From Gammaproteobacteria bacterium (GTDB taxonomy: Bacteria > Pseudomonadota > Gammaproteobacteria > Chromatiales > Chromatiaceae), in NCBI GenBank assembly GCA_020445405.1, contig JAGRGQ010000012.1, forward strand, positions 1-64,000: a stretch of DNA of 64,000 bases. Direction: 5' to 3'. Below, piece by piece: positions 44,988 to 53,810 of this stretch; position 1 is the stretch's first letter; each line of letters begins with the position of its first letter. The notes beneath the pieces were generated by a model. The model saw nothing but the letters and a program-made list of their open reading frames with translations, ran no database searches and was not told the DNA's origin. The translations under genes and the position numbers were made by a program.

Positions 44988-45015
44988 TATATAAGGCTAA
45001 ACCTAATTGCTTCAA
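44988..45015 (-). promoter_or_regulatory. Promoter of 6S RNA
   Basis: On the minus strand, TTGAAG (45015-45010) and TATATA (44993-44988) are 16 bases apart. The start would fall at about 44981-44984, in agreement with the paired 5' end of the RNA. The -35 overlaps the zapA stop codon. Confidence 0.6.
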
Positions 45016-45326
45016 ACTTCCAGTTGCTTGCAGTTATTTAGTGCCGAATCGATCTTTTCCAGCATGGTTTGCATGCGTTTGTTCACTGTTCCGATGGCGT
45101 TGTTCTTTTCGTTTTTTTGTTGAAGCAACTCATGTGCCAGATTTAAGGCCACCATGACCGCCATGCGGTCGCTGCCGATGACCTTGCCGCTTGAGCGGAT
45201 ACTGCGCATCTTTCCATCCAGTAGTCTGGCGGAGGCTAGCAATCCCTCCTCCTCTCCTTTCTGGCATGCAATGCGGTACTCTTTGTCCAAAATGTGGACA
45301 ACAACTGGCGTGTTTTGATCCTTCAC
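45012..45326 (-). CDS. zapA: Cell-division protein ZapA
   Basis: ZapA crosslinks FtsZ filaments at midcell. The 104-residue protein has the N-terminal domain PVVVHILDKEYRIAC (about 7-21), the central MAVMVALNLAHELL (about 54-67) and a C-terminal coiled coil. The GTG 45326 overlaps the stop of the preceding gene (GTGA), so they are coupled. zapA is directly upstream of 6S RNA, as in related bacteria. Confidence 0.94.
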   Translation of the reverse strand: MKDQNTPVVVHILDKEYRIACQKGEEEGLLASARLLDGKMRSIRSSGKVIGSDRMAVMVALNLAHELLQQKNEKNNAIGTVNKRMQTMLEKIDSALNNCKQLEV

Positions 45327-45556
45327 AGATTGGTTTCCATGGACTTGAGTCTGGTAATCATCGATTCCACCCGGATCCTTGCCATATCCGTTTTGTCGAT
45401 CAGATCAGCCCGTTCCGCAATGAGTCGTTCCTGTTTCAACATTAATGCGCGATTGTTTTGTGTCAGTTTATCGACAATTTTAAGCAATTCGTCAATGCGA
45501 GACTCCAGGATCTTCAAGCCTGTTTCCATTTCCGCCCTGTGCTCTTCGGTGTTCAT
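45323..45556 (-). CDS. Small coiled-coil protein next to zapA (TIGR02449 / ZapB-like)
   Basis: This 77-residue protein is one long coiled coil with heptad leucines and isoleucines (ILESRIDELLKIVDKL, then LIAERADLIDK). Such proteins precede zapA in Pseudomonas and other gammaproteobacteria and are described as ZapB-like; they likely add to the Z-ring network. ATG 45556 gives the conserved start; twelve codons further upstream are in frame but not conserved in my judgement. Confidence 0.8.
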   Translation of the reverse strand: MNTEEHRAEMETGLKILESRIDELLKIVDKLTQNNRALMLKQERLIAERADLIDKTDMARIRVESMITRLKSMETNL

Positions 45557-45670
45557 GCTGATCAATATAGAATGCTCGATGAAGCGGGTCAACGTTATCC
45601 GCGGCGTGTTATGCTTTTCCCGCCATACCGGCCATAAAATTGAACCGGATTCAAACTGAGACAGTGCAAA

Positions 45671-46216
45671 ATGTCAGACGAACATGAGGAGGTGGAGCGC
45701 CGCTTGGCGTCTGCCGATCTGGAACTGAGTGGTGCAGAAGTGCACGGCCTGCTTTGCGGCCTGCTCTGCGGTACCGCAGCAGATGCCGCAGAGCGCTGGT
45801 TCGCCGAGTTGTTCCCACAGGCCGAAGCGGGGGATTTGTTGCGCGAGGAGTGTCAGCATACATTGCGGCGGTTGTACGAGCGGACCCTGGCTTCGATTGC
45901 GGATCCGGGAATGGGCTTCGAACTGTTGTTACCCTCGGACCGGAAACCGATTCGCCTGAGAGCTTCGGGAGTGCGTGACTGGTGCGAGGGGTTTCTCTAC
46001 GGACTGGGTCTGGCCGGAGCTGCGGACGAAAACGCGTTTGCGCAGAGCACCAGAGAGTCGTTAATCGACATCGGTGAAATTGCCCGTATGAACATCGACG
46101 ACCTGAGTGACGGCGATGAAGAGGAAGAGGAGGCGTTGATGCAGGTTACAGAATTTCTCCGTGTCGCAGTGTTGCTGACATATGACGATCTTGCCGGAAA
46201 ACGGGCGGTTCAATGA
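45671..46216 (+). CDS. ygfB: UPF0149 family protein YgfB
   Basis: This 181-residue helical protein has LSGAEVHGLLCGLLCG (about 19-34), WCEGFLYGLGLAG (about 102-114) and an acidic stretch DGDEEEEEALMQVTEFLRVA (in part, GDEEEEEALMQ, about 153-163). These are the YgfB/YecA features, with no known catalytic residues. In P. aeruginosa YgfB (PA5225) affects ampDh3 expression. It overlaps pepP by 4 bases (ATGA). Confidence 0.92.
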   Translation: MSDEHEEVERRLASADLELSGAEVHGLLCGLLCGTAADAAERWFAELFPQAEAGDLLREECQHTLRRLYERTLASIADPGMGFELLLPSDRKPIRLRASGVRDWCEGFLYGLGLAGAADENAFAQSTRESLIDIGEIARMNIDDLSDGDEEEEEALMQVTEFLRVAVLLTYDDLAGKRAVQ

Positions 46217-47544
46217 TGACCGGTAGTGAATTCAAACGGCGTCGAACTCAGCTGATGCGCATGATGGGGCCGGGAAGCATCGCCATTCTGCCTGCCGCAC
46301 CCATGGCGCGCCGCAATCGGGACGCCTACTATCGTTACCGACCGGACAGCGATTTTTTTTATCTTACCGGCTTTCCCGAACCAAATGCTGTGGTGGTGCT
46401 GATCCCGGGGCGCAAGCAGGCGGAGTACATTCTTTTCTGTCAGGAGAGGGATCCTGAAAAAGAGGCATGGGACGGTCCGCGTTACGGTCAGGAAGGTGCC
46501 AAAGCGGTGTTCTCTGCCGATGATTCGTTTCCGATTGGGGATCTGGATGAGATTCTCCCGCGTATGCTCGAACAGTGTGAGCGGGTGTTTTATGCGATGG
46601 GTTGCAGTATCGAGCTGGACAAGCAGATGTCGGAGTGGATCAGCGGAATCCGGGAAAAAAGCCGGGCTGGCGTTCAGGGGCCGCTGGAGTTTGTTGCACT
46701 GGACCATTATCTGCACGATATGCGGTTGTACAAAAGCCGCTCCGAAATAAAAATAATGCGTGACGCGGCAAGGATTTCAGCCAAAGCGCATGTGCAAGCC
46801 ATGAAAACCTGCAGGCCCGGTTTGGGCGAGTGGCAACTGGAAGCGGAGCTGGTGCATACCTGTACCGCCGCCGGCGCGCGTGATCAGGCGTATTCACCGA
46901 TAGTCGGTGGCGGCGCCAATGCCTGTGTTCTGCACTACACGGAAAACAGAGCTGAGTTGCGTGATGGCGATCTGTTATTAATCGATGCCGGTTGCGAGCT
47001 CGACTGCTACGCTTCTGACATCACCAGGACATTTCCGGTTAACGGTCGGTTTTCATCGCCCCAAAGGGCACTGTACGAGTTAGTACTCAGAGCGCAGCTT
47101 GCGGCTATAGACAAGGTGAGACCCGGCAATCATTGGAACGATCCTCACATGGCGGCGGTCAGGGTCATAACCAAGGGTCTGGTCGAGTTGGGGATTCTCA
47201 AGGGGTATGTGCCGACATTGATCAAAAATGAAGCTTACAAGCGCTTCTACATGCATCGCACCGGCCACTGGCTGGGAATGGATGTGCACGATGTGGGTGA
47301 CTACAAAGTGGATGGTGAATGGCGGCTGCTTGAACCCGGCATGGTGCTTACCGTCGAGCCTGGTCTCTATATTCCCGAGGGCTGTAAGGGTGTCGCAAAA
47401 AAGTGGTGGAATATAGGTATTCGCATCGAGGATGATGTGGTCGTTACCCGATCGGGCTGTGAAGTATTGACCAGGGATGCGCCCAAAGGCGTAGCGGAAA
47501 TCGAAACGTTGATGGGGGGATCGGGTCTGGCGAACCAGGTTTAG
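46213..47544 (+). CDS. pepP: Xaa-Pro aminopeptidase
   Basis: PepP removes an N-terminal residue next to proline. The 443-residue protein has the pita-bread fold metal ligands in order: LLIDAGCELDCYASDITRTF (in part, DAGCELDCYASD, about 257-268) with two Asp, HRTGHWLGMDVHDVGDY (in part, HRTGHWLGMDVHD, about 349-361), VEPGLYIP (about 380-387) and RIEDDVVV (about 408-415). The length matches E. coli PepP (441). It lies in the conserved ygfB-pepP-ubiH-ubiI order. Confidence 0.96.
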   Translation: MMTGSEFKRRRTQLMRMMGPGSIAILPAAPMARRNRDAYYRYRPDSDFFYLTGFPEPNAVVVLIPGRKQAEYILFCQERDPEKEAWDGPRYGQEGAKAVFSADDSFPIGDLDEILPRMLEQCERVFYAMGCSIELDKQMSEWISGIREKSRAGVQGPLEFVALDHYLHDMRLYKSRSEIKIMRDAARISAKAHVQAMKTCRPGLGEWQLEAELVHTCTAAGARDQAYSPIVGGGANACVLHYTENRAELRDGDLLLIDAGCELDCYASDITRTFPVNGRFSSPQRALYELVLRAQLAAIDKVRPGNHWNDPHMAAVRVITKGLVELGILKGYVPTLIKNEAYKRFYMHRTGHWLGMDVHDVGDYKVDGEWRLLEPGMVLTVEPGLYIPEGCKGVAKKWWNIGIRIEDDVVVTRSGCEVLTRDAPKGVAEIETLMGGSGLANQV

Positions 47545-47572
47545 ACTGAATGCCCTTGAGTTGTGCGAAGCT

Positions 47573-48799
47573 ATGTGTCTGGAATTTGACGTAATCATCG
47601 TTGGCGGTGGCATGGTTGGTGCGAGCCTGGCCCGGGCGCTGTCCGATTGTGGGCTGCGGATTGCCGTTGTCGAGTCCTGGTTGCTCGACTCGGATCGACA
47701 GCCGAGCTACGACGACCGGGCCGTTGCTCTGGCATACGGTACCCGATTGATACTCGAAGGTATGGGGCTCTGGAGCGCGATCTCTACCGATGTCGAGCCG
47801 ATCCGGCAAATTCATGTGTCCGACCGGGGGCATTTCGGATTCACCCGTCTGCATCATGAGTCGCTCAATGTGGAGGCTCTGGGCTATGTGGCAACAGGTC
47901 ACGACCTGGGAAAAAATCTGCTCCAGGGTCTTGGAGATTTACCCAATGTCGCTCTCTTCTGTCCGGCAACTCTGGTCGACTTCGATGTGTCGGAAGAGAG
48001 TGTACAGGTAAAAGTTACGCAGGCTGAGACTGAACTGGCGTTGCGCGGCCGGTTGCTGGTGGCTGCGGACGGCTCGCGCTCCATGGTGCGCGAGCGCCTC
48101 TCCATAGGCGTGCGGGAATGGGAGTACGGTCAGAGTGCCGTGATCAGCAACCTGACACCCGGCGAGCTTCCGCGGGGCACAGCTTTCGAGCGTTTCACCG
48201 AATCCGGGCCGATGGCTATGCTGCCGCTCAATAAGGGTCGCTACGGATTGATCTGGACCGTTGAGGAAGCCGATCTTGCCGAAGTGATGGCGTGGGATGA
48301 ACGAGAATTTCTGCTGCAGGTACAACAGCGGTTCGGATACAGACTGGGACGGTTCCAACGGGCCGGTCGCCGCAGCAGTTATCCGTTGAGCCTGGTTAGG
48401 GCCAAAGCGCATATACGGTCGCGTGTTGCTTTGATCGGAAACGCCGCGCATGCGGTTCACCCGATTACGGGTCAGGGGTTTAACCTGGGCATCAGGGATG
48501 CCGCGGTTCTGGCGGAGGTGCTGGTGGATGCCGACCGGGATGGAAGGGATCTGGGCGCCCTAGAAACCCTGAATCTGTATTTGGACTGGCGCCGGCGCGA
48601 TCAACAGGCAGTGGCGTTGATGACCGACAGTCTGGTGAGGTTGTTTACCAACCCACTGCCGCCGATACGCGTTGCCCGCGATATCGGCATGCTGGCGCTG
48701 GATCTGGCCTCCCCGGCAAAAAGGTTTCTTACGCGACAATTCATGGGCATCAATGGCCGATTGCCGCGGCTGGCACGGGGACTGAGTCTTGTGCGTTAG
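47573..48799 (+). CDS. ubiH: 2-octaprenyl-6-methoxyphenol hydroxylase UbiH
   Basis: UbiH hydroxylates C1 of the ubiquinone ring using FAD. The 408-residue protein has the FAD-binding GxGxxG, FDVIIVGGGMVGASLARA (in part, VIIVGGGMVGASLA, about 4-17), the middle DG motif LLVAADGSRSMVRERL (in part, AADGSRSMVRE, about 161-171) and the second FAD motif ALIGNAAHAVHPITGQGFN (in part, IGNAAHAVHPITGQG, about 287-301). ATG 47573 is chosen over TTG 47561. Its last 11 bases overlap ubiI. Confidence 0.94.
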   Translation: MCLEFDVIIVGGGMVGASLARALSDCGLRIAVVESWLLDSDRQPSYDDRAVALAYGTRLILEGMGLWSAISTDVEPIRQIHVSDRGHFGFTRLHHESLNVEALGYVATGHDLGKNLLQGLGDLPNVALFCPATLVDFDVSEESVQVKVTQAETELALRGRLLVAADGSRSMVRERLSIGVREWEYGQSAVISNLTPGELPRGTAFERFTESGPMAMLPLNKGRYGLIWTVEEADLAEVMAWDEREFLLQVQQRFGYRLGRFQRAGRRSSYPLSLVRAKAHIRSRVALIGNAAHAVHPITGQGFNLGIRDAAVLAEVLVDADRDGRDLGALETLNLYLDWRRRDQQAVALMTDSLVRLFTNPLPPIRVARDIGMLALDLASPAKRFLTRQFMGINGRLPRLARGLSLVR

Positions 48800-50075
48800 C
48801 CATAACGAAGGTTTCGATTGCGAGGTCGCCATCGTCGGTGCAGGCATGGTTGGCGGGGCGCTTGGCTGCGCGCTTGGCCAGCAGGGCTTCAACGTGGCGC
48901 TGGTGGAACTGAGAGAACCCGAAGCGTGGTCCCGGGATAAGGTGGACCAGCGGGTATCCGCGCTGACCCGCGCTTCGCAGCACATCCTGGAGAGCCTGGG
49001 TGTCTGGGACCGCATGTCGGAAATGCGGGTCAGCCCCTATCGGGGAATGTCGGTCTGGGATGCAACCGGCAGCGGCAGTATCGAGTTCGATGCCGCCGAT
49101 ATCGGGGAGCCCGACCTCGGCCATATTGTGGAAAACCGGGTGACTCAGCTGGCGTTATGGGAACGTTTAGCGGAAATCGACGGTGTAAGCAGGTTCTGTC
49201 CAGAGAGCGTCAGCCGGATGGAGCTTGGCGGCGAAAGGCCGTGGTTGGAGTTGAGTGGCGGTAAACGAATCGAGGCAGACTTGATTGTTGCGGCGGATGG
49301 CGCAAACTCCACCGTCAGAGAGTTGGCAGGCATCGCATGCAGCGGATGGCAGTACGACCAGCACGCGCTGGTCGCTACGGTCTATCCGGAAAAGCATCAT
49401 CAGGAGATTGCCAGGCAGCGTTTCATGCCGACCGGTCCTCTGGCCCTTCTTCCGATAGAAGACGGCAGTTGCTCCATCGTCTGGTCCACGTTGCCGGATC
49501 ACGCGGATTTTCTGTTGGGACTCGATGGACCCGGATTCTGCCGGGAGCTGGAAATGGCCAGTCAGCGTGTGCTTGGCGGGATCGAGTCGGCGGGACCTCG
49601 CACGGCGTTTCCACTCGGCCTTCGACATGCGGACCATTACGTATCCGAGGGTGTGGCTTTGATTGGTGATGCTGCGCATGGCATTCATCCTCTGGCCGGC
49701 CAGGGGGTCAATCTTGGATTTCTGGATGCCGCGGTATTGGTGGATGTGTTGCAAAACGCCAAAGTAGGTGGGCGCCCACTTGGCAGCTATGCCACGCTGC
49801 GCCGCTATGAGCGTGGGAGAAAAGGAAACAATCTGGAGATGCTTGCGTTAATGGATCTGTTCAAACGGGTTTTCAGTAACCGGAATAAAGTACTGACCGC
49901 GCTGCGCAACCTCGGCCTCAATCTGGCGGATGCATCGGGTCCGCTCAAACGGATATTGGCGCGCCGGGCGATGGGATTGAGCGGCGACCTGCCATCGCTG
50001 GCGGTTGCTCCTGCAGGGGCGTATGAAATAGGAAAAGAGTGCAGTTCCTCCTCTCACAATTATCCAAGGAGATGA
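48789..50075 (+). CDS. ubiI: Ubiquinone hydroxylase UbiI/UbiF family
   Basis: UbiI hydroxylates C5 of the ring. The 428-residue flavoprotein has [16 protein letters not shown] (about 11-26), the middle motif [17 protein letters not shown] (in part, [13 protein letters not shown], about 158-170) and [19 protein letters not shown] (in part, [15 protein letters not shown], about 292-306). The start TTG 48789 overlaps ubiH; no ATG lies before the FAD motif. UbiF is close in sequence, so the identity as UbiI leans on synteny (E. coli ubiH-ubiI, P. aeruginosa PA5223-PA5221) and on the presence of Coq7. Confidence 0.88.
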   Translation: MCVSHNEGFDCEVAIVGAGMVGGALGCALGQQGFNVALVELREPEAWSRDKVDQRVSALTRASQHILESLGVWDRMSEMRVSPYRGMSVWDATGSGSIEFDAADIGEPDLGHIVENRVTQLALWERLAEIDGVSRFCPESVSRMELGGERPWLELSGGKRIEADLIVAADGANSTVRELAGIACSGWQYDQHALVATVYPEKHHQEIARQRFMPTGPLALLPIEDGSCSIVWSTLPDHADFLLGLDGPGFCRELEMASQRVLGGIESAGPRTAFPLGLRHADHYVSEGVALIGDAAHGIHPLAGQGVNLGFLDAAVLVDVLQNAKVGGRPLGSYATLRRYERGRKGNNLEMLALMDLFKRVFSNRNKVLTALRNLGLNLADASGPLKRILARRAMGLSGDLPSLAVAPAGAYEIGKECSSSSHNYPRR

Positions 50076-50077
50076 AA

Positions 50078-50473
50078 ATGAGCAATATACCAACCGAGCT
50101 GAAATACGCGAAAAGTCACGAATGGGTCCGGGACGAAGGCGATGGTACTGTCTTTGTGGGAATCACCGATCATGCTCAGGAGCAGTTGGGCGACTTGGTA
50201 TTCGTGGAGTTGCCGGAAGTGGGGGAGACATTGATAGCGGGCAGTGAATGCGCGGTGGTCGAGTCGGTTAAGGCGGCTTCCGATATTTACAGTCCGGTGT
50301 CGGGAGAGGTGATTGAGATCAACGAAGCGCTGGAGGATGCGCCGGAAACGGTCAACGAGGATGCCTACGGCGATGGCTGGTTGTTCCGGTTAAAGCTCGA
50401 CGACGAGGCCGACATGGACGAACTGCTGGATGCCGACGCATATACCGCGGCCATTGAGTCGGATGCGGATTAA
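50078..50473 (+). CDS. gcvH: Glycine cleavage system H protein
   Basis: GcvH carries lipoate between the P, T and L proteins of the glycine cleavage complex. The 131-residue protein reads like E. coli GcvH ([30 protein letters not shown]), and the lipoyl lysine is in [17 protein letters not shown] (about 58-74). ATG 50078 is favoured because AAGGAG lies 6 bases upstream; the in-frame ATG 50072 touches that motif. It follows ubiI by 2 bases. No gcvT lies in the window, although E. coli places gcvT just before gcvH. Confidence 0.95.
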   Translation: MSNIPTELKYAKSHEWVRDEGDGTVFVGITDHAQEQLGDLVFVELPEVGETLIAGSECAVVESVKAASDIYSPVSGEVIEINEALEDAPETVNEDAYGDGWLFRLKLDDEADMDELLDADAYTAAIESDAD

Positions 50474-50493
50474 GCATCGGAACAGGGCTGATT

Positions 50494-51894
50494 GTGCCAC
50501 TCATTCCCCACACTGACGATGAGCTTCGGGCGATGCTGGGCGCCATTGGTGTCGACAGCATCGAAGCGCTGTTTGATGAAATTCCGGATCGGCTTCTCTG
50601 TGGCACTCTGGAGGCGATGCCAACGGCTGTATCGGAGGTGGATGCCTCCCGGCTGATGTCGGCTCGTGCCAGGCTGGATGGCGTGCCGACCTGTTTCATT
50701 GGTGCGGGTGCATACGATCATTATGTCCCGGCCGCCGTCTGGCAGATCGCCGCCCGTGGGGAGTTCTACAGTGCGTCTGCGCCCTGTCAGGCTGAGGCGA
50801 GCCAGGGAACGCTTCAGTTACTCTATGAGTTTCAATCCATGATGGCGGCATTGACCGCCATGGACGTCTCCAATGCCTCTCTTTATGATGGCGCATCTGC
50901 GCTGGCTGAAGCGGTATTGATGGCGGTGCGCATAAACCGAAAGTCCAAATCGCGGCGGGTACTGGTACCAAAAAGCCTGCATCCCGCCTATCGGCGGGTG
51001 GCAGGCAATATTGTCCGCAATCAGGGCATCGTGCTGGAAGAGCTTCCCTACGATCCTGCTGGAGGGCATATCGATCCAGTACTGTTACAGCAATACGATG
51101 GTCTGGATATTACTGCGCTGGTGATTCCACAACCCAATTTTTTTGGCGTCCTGGAGGAGGCGGATACGCTTGTGGAGTGGGCGCGGGTTAACGGTGCAGT
51201 GACAGTTGCGGTGGTGAATCCTCTCTCTTTGTCGGTGCTGTCACCACCCGGCGAGTGGGGTGAGCGGGGTGTGGACATCTGTTGTGGGGATGGGCAGCCG
51301 CTGGGCGCACCGCTCTCTTCGGGCGGCCCCTACTTCGGTTTTCTCTGCTGCCGTCAGGCGTTTGTCCGGCATCTGCCGGGATGGATTGTCGGACGTACGC
51401 TGGACGTGGATGGCAAGACCGGGTTTACTCTGACGCTGCATGCACGCAACCGGCGCACCCGGCGCTCCGGGGCGGCTTCCAATATCTGCACCAACCAGGG
51501 ACTTATGGTGACGGCAGCAACAATCCATATGGCGCTGATGGGAGCGGAGGGTCTGTCACGGACGGCCGCCAGTTGCCATAGCAATACCCTGCGTCTCGGT
51601 GAGAGATTGAGCATGCTTCCGGGAGTGTCGATACGGTTTGATCGACCCGTGTTTCACGAGCAGGTAGTGACGCTGCCGGTGGCGGCCAACGGCGTGCTGC
51701 GCACACTGGCTGCCCACAATGTTCTCGGTGGACTTGATCTGTCACGCGATTATCCGGAACTTGGCAACGCCATCCTCTGTTGTGCCACGGAAAGGCGCAC
51801 TGCCGAAGAGATTGAAATCTTCACCGGCAGGCTTGAACGTGCGGTCGCGCTGCAGGGTGGTGCGCCCTGCCGGTTGCAGCCGAAAGGTTGGTAA
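50494..51894 (+). CDS. gcvPA: Glycine dehydrogenase (decarboxylating) subunit 1, divergent
   Basis: GcvPA is the N-terminal half of the two-subunit P-protein. The 466-residue chain has FIGAGAYDHYVPAAVWQI (about 67-84), SQGTLQLLYEFQSMMAALT (in part, SQGTLQLLYEFQ, about 104-115), SLYDGASALAEA (about 129-140), a GxPLSSGGPYFGF stretch (about 268-283) and SNICTNQGL (about 329-337). The YTPYQPE motif that usually precedes SQGTLQ reads SAPCQAE here. It is co-transcribed with gcvH and gcvPB. It may be an active enzyme or a specialised form (see findings). Start GTG 50494. Confidence 0.85.
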   Translation: MPLIPHTDDELRAMLGAIGVDSIEALFDEIPDRLLCGTLEAMPTAVSEVDASRLMSARARLDGVPTCFIGAGAYDHYVPAAVWQIAARGEFYSASAPCQAEASQGTLQLLYEFQSMMAALTAMDVSNASLYDGASALAEAVLMAVRINRKSKSRRVLVPKSLHPAYRRVAGNIVRNQGIVLEELPYDPAGGHIDPVLLQQYDGLDITALVIPQPNFFGVLEEADTLVEWARVNGAVTVAVVNPLSLSVLSPPGEWGERGVDICCGDGQPLGAPLSSGGPYFGFLCCRQAFVRHLPGWIVGRTLDVDGKTGFTLTLHARNRRTRRSGAASNICTNQGLMVTAATIHMALMGAEGLSRTAASCHSNTLRLGERLSMLPGVSIRFDRPVFHEQVVTLPVAANGVLRTLAAHNVLGGLDLSRDYPELGNAILCCATERRTAEEIEIFTGRLERAVALQGGAPCRLQPKGW

Positions 51895-51899
51895 CCGGC

Positions 51900-53357
51900 A
51901 TGTCGTTAATTTACGCACAGTCCCGCCGGGGCAGATCTACATCCGCGCACGCTGTCTGCTCCGGGGATGAACTTACCGATATTCCGGAAAGGTTTTTGCG
52001 CAAAACCCGTGCGGCACTGCCCGAGCTGTCGGAGTTGCAGACCGTACAGCACTTTACCCGCCTGTCGAGGAAAAATTTCTCTGTCGATACCGCGTTGCAA
52101 CCACTCGGTTCCTGCGGCACAAGATACACTCCCCGCGGCGCCGACTCACTTGCCATGCTGCCTGAATTCCTGGCCCGTCATCCCGAGGCGCCAGAGGGGC
52201 ACAGTCAGGGTTTTTTGGCCTGCCTGTATGATCTGCAGGAGATGCTCAGGGTGGTAACCGGCATGCAGGGCATCTCGCTTACGCCTGCGGCCGGTGCTCA
52301 GGGTGAGTTTGCCGGCGTTGCCATGATCAAGGCCTATCATGCTGCGCGTCAGGAGTTCGAACGCGACGAAATGCTGGTGTCCGCCGCGGATCATGGCAGC
52401 AAGCAGGCATCGGTGGTGATGTGCGGTTATAAAGTTCGCAGCATCCCGACCAAACCGGACGGCGATATCGATTTGGCATCGCTGAAAACCATGTTGGGGC
52501 GCCGTACAGCCGGCGTCATGCTGACAATTCCATCCGGCCTGGGAGTTTTCGATCGGGGCATAGAGGCTGTTGCAGCGCTGGTCCATGGTGTGGGGGCACT
52601 GCTTCATTGCGACGGTGTCAACCTTACTGCCATTCTGGGCAAGGTCCGTCCTGGCGATATGGGCTTCGATGTCGTTCACCTGGACCTGCACAAGGGCTTC
52701 TTCGCGCCGCATGGCGGGGGCGGCCCCGGCGCGGGACCGGTAGGGGTAAGCGCGAGTCTGTTGCCCTATCTGCCAGTGCCCATAGTGGGCCTTGCCGGTG
52801 ATCGGTACAGCTGGTTGTGCGAGCAGGAGCGCCCCGAGTCGATCGGCCGGCTGAGCGCCTTCGCCGGCAATGCCGGCGTCTTGCTGCGCGTTTATGTCAA
52901 CTTGCTGATGCTGGGCCGTGAAGGTATAACGCGAGTGGCGGAGTATGCCACGCTCAATGCAAACTATCTGCTCAAGGAGTTGATGAAAGCCGGTTTTGAA
53001 GCGGTCCACCCGGATCGTCGTGCGACCCATGAGTTTGGTGTCACGCTGCGCCGTCAAGTCAGGGAGCTGGAGGTGAGTAGCAGGGATATTTCCAAGCGGC
53101 TCCTGGATTATGGCGTAGATGCGCCAGCCACCTGGTTTCCCCCGATATTTCCCGAGTGCCTGTTGTTGAAGCCGGCTGAAACCGAAAACAAAGAGACGCT
53201 CGACAGATTTGTGGGTGCGATGAAGTCGATTCTGAAAGAGGCGGAGACAGATCCGGATCTGGTCAAGGGCGCCCCTTATCGGTTGCCAGTCAGGCGGCTT
53301 GATGATGTACGCGCCGCGCGCGACCTGGATTTAGCCTGGAAGCCGGCAAATGGCTGA
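51900..53357 (+). CDS. gcvPB: Glycine dehydrogenase (decarboxylating) subunit 2, divergent
   Basis: GcvPB is the C-terminal half of the P-protein, with the PLP lysine in FDVVHLDLHKGFFAPHGGGG (in part, HLDLHKGFFAPHGGGG, about 258-273). This confirms the PLP-enzyme class. Motifs that I recall as near invariant are changed: LGSCGTRYTP instead of LGSCTMKYNP (about 72-81), and ADHGSKQASV instead of AHGTNPASA (about 163-172). The N terminus before about residue 40 is not typical and includes RRGRSTSAHAVCSG. It overlaps dgkA by 8 bases. ATG 51900 is preferred to TTG 51888. Confidence 0.85.
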   Translation: MSLIYAQSRRGRSTSAHAVCSGDELTDIPERFLRKTRAALPELSELQTVQHFTRLSRKNFSVDTALQPLGSCGTRYTPRGADSLAMLPEFLARHPEAPEGHSQGFLACLYDLQEMLRVVTGMQGISLTPAAGAQGEFAGVAMIKAYHAARQEFERDEMLVSAADHGSKQASVVMCGYKVRSIPTKPDGDIDLASLKTMLGRRTAGVMLTIPSGLGVFDRGIEAVAALVHGVGALLHCDGVNLTAILGKVRPGDMGFDVVHLDLHKGFFAPHGGGGPGAGPVGVSASLLPYLPVPIVGLAGDRYSWLCEQERPESIGRLSAFAGNAGVLLRVYVNLLMLGREGITRVAEYATLNANYLLKELMKAGFEAVHPDRRATHEFGVTLRRQVRELEVSSRDISKRLLDYGVDAPATWFPPIFPECLLLKPAETENKETLDRFVGAMKSILKEAETDPDLVKGAPYRLPVRRLDDVRAARDLDLAWKPANG

Positions 53358-53712
53358 TCAAAGTGCCTCCGGATTGCGGCGCATCGTAAACGCCTGGTTC
53401 TACTCCATGGCAGGATTCAAAGCCTGTTTCAGGCATGAGGAGGCGTTTCGCCAGGAGGCGCTGGCGGTCCTGGTACTGCTGCCGGTGGGCCTCTGGCTGG
53501 GGCAGAACGGGAGCGAACGGGCGCTGCTTGTGGGGAGCCTGTTACTTGTACCTTTGGTTGAAATTCTCAATTCGGCGATCGAGGCCGTGGTCGACAGGTT
53601 CGGCGGCGAACTGCATGAGCTGTCGGGACGCGCCAAGGACATGGGTTCGGCTGCGGTGTTTCTGAGTATCGCAAGCGCGATCTTTGTCTGGATTTCGGTA
53701 TTATTGGGTTGA
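53350..53712 (+). CDS. dgkA: Diacylglycerol kinase
   Basis: DgkA is a small inner-membrane kinase that recycles diacylglycerol from membrane-derived oligosaccharide synthesis. The 120-residue protein has three helices. The family signature is LLVPLVEILNSAIEAVVDRFG (in part, VEILNSAIEAVVDR, about 70-83), with the catalytic Glu, and SGRAKDMGSAAVF (about 91-103). The ATG lies 8 bases inside the gcvPB end, so it may be coupled to the gcv genes. Confidence 0.95.
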   Translation: MADQSASGLRRIVNAWFYSMAGFKACFRHEEAFRQEALAVLVLLPVGLWLGQNGSERALLVGSLLLVPLVEILNSAIEAVVDRFGGELHELSGRAKDMGSAAVFLSIASAIFVWISVLLG

Positions 53713-53810
53713 GCCTGCACCCGACCTCCCTACACCCCCATGCAAGCGCGCAAGCAAAAGCCCGGTGAAAACAGAGGAGATGACAGCGGTTCGCGGGTAA
53801 TCGGAAACAT

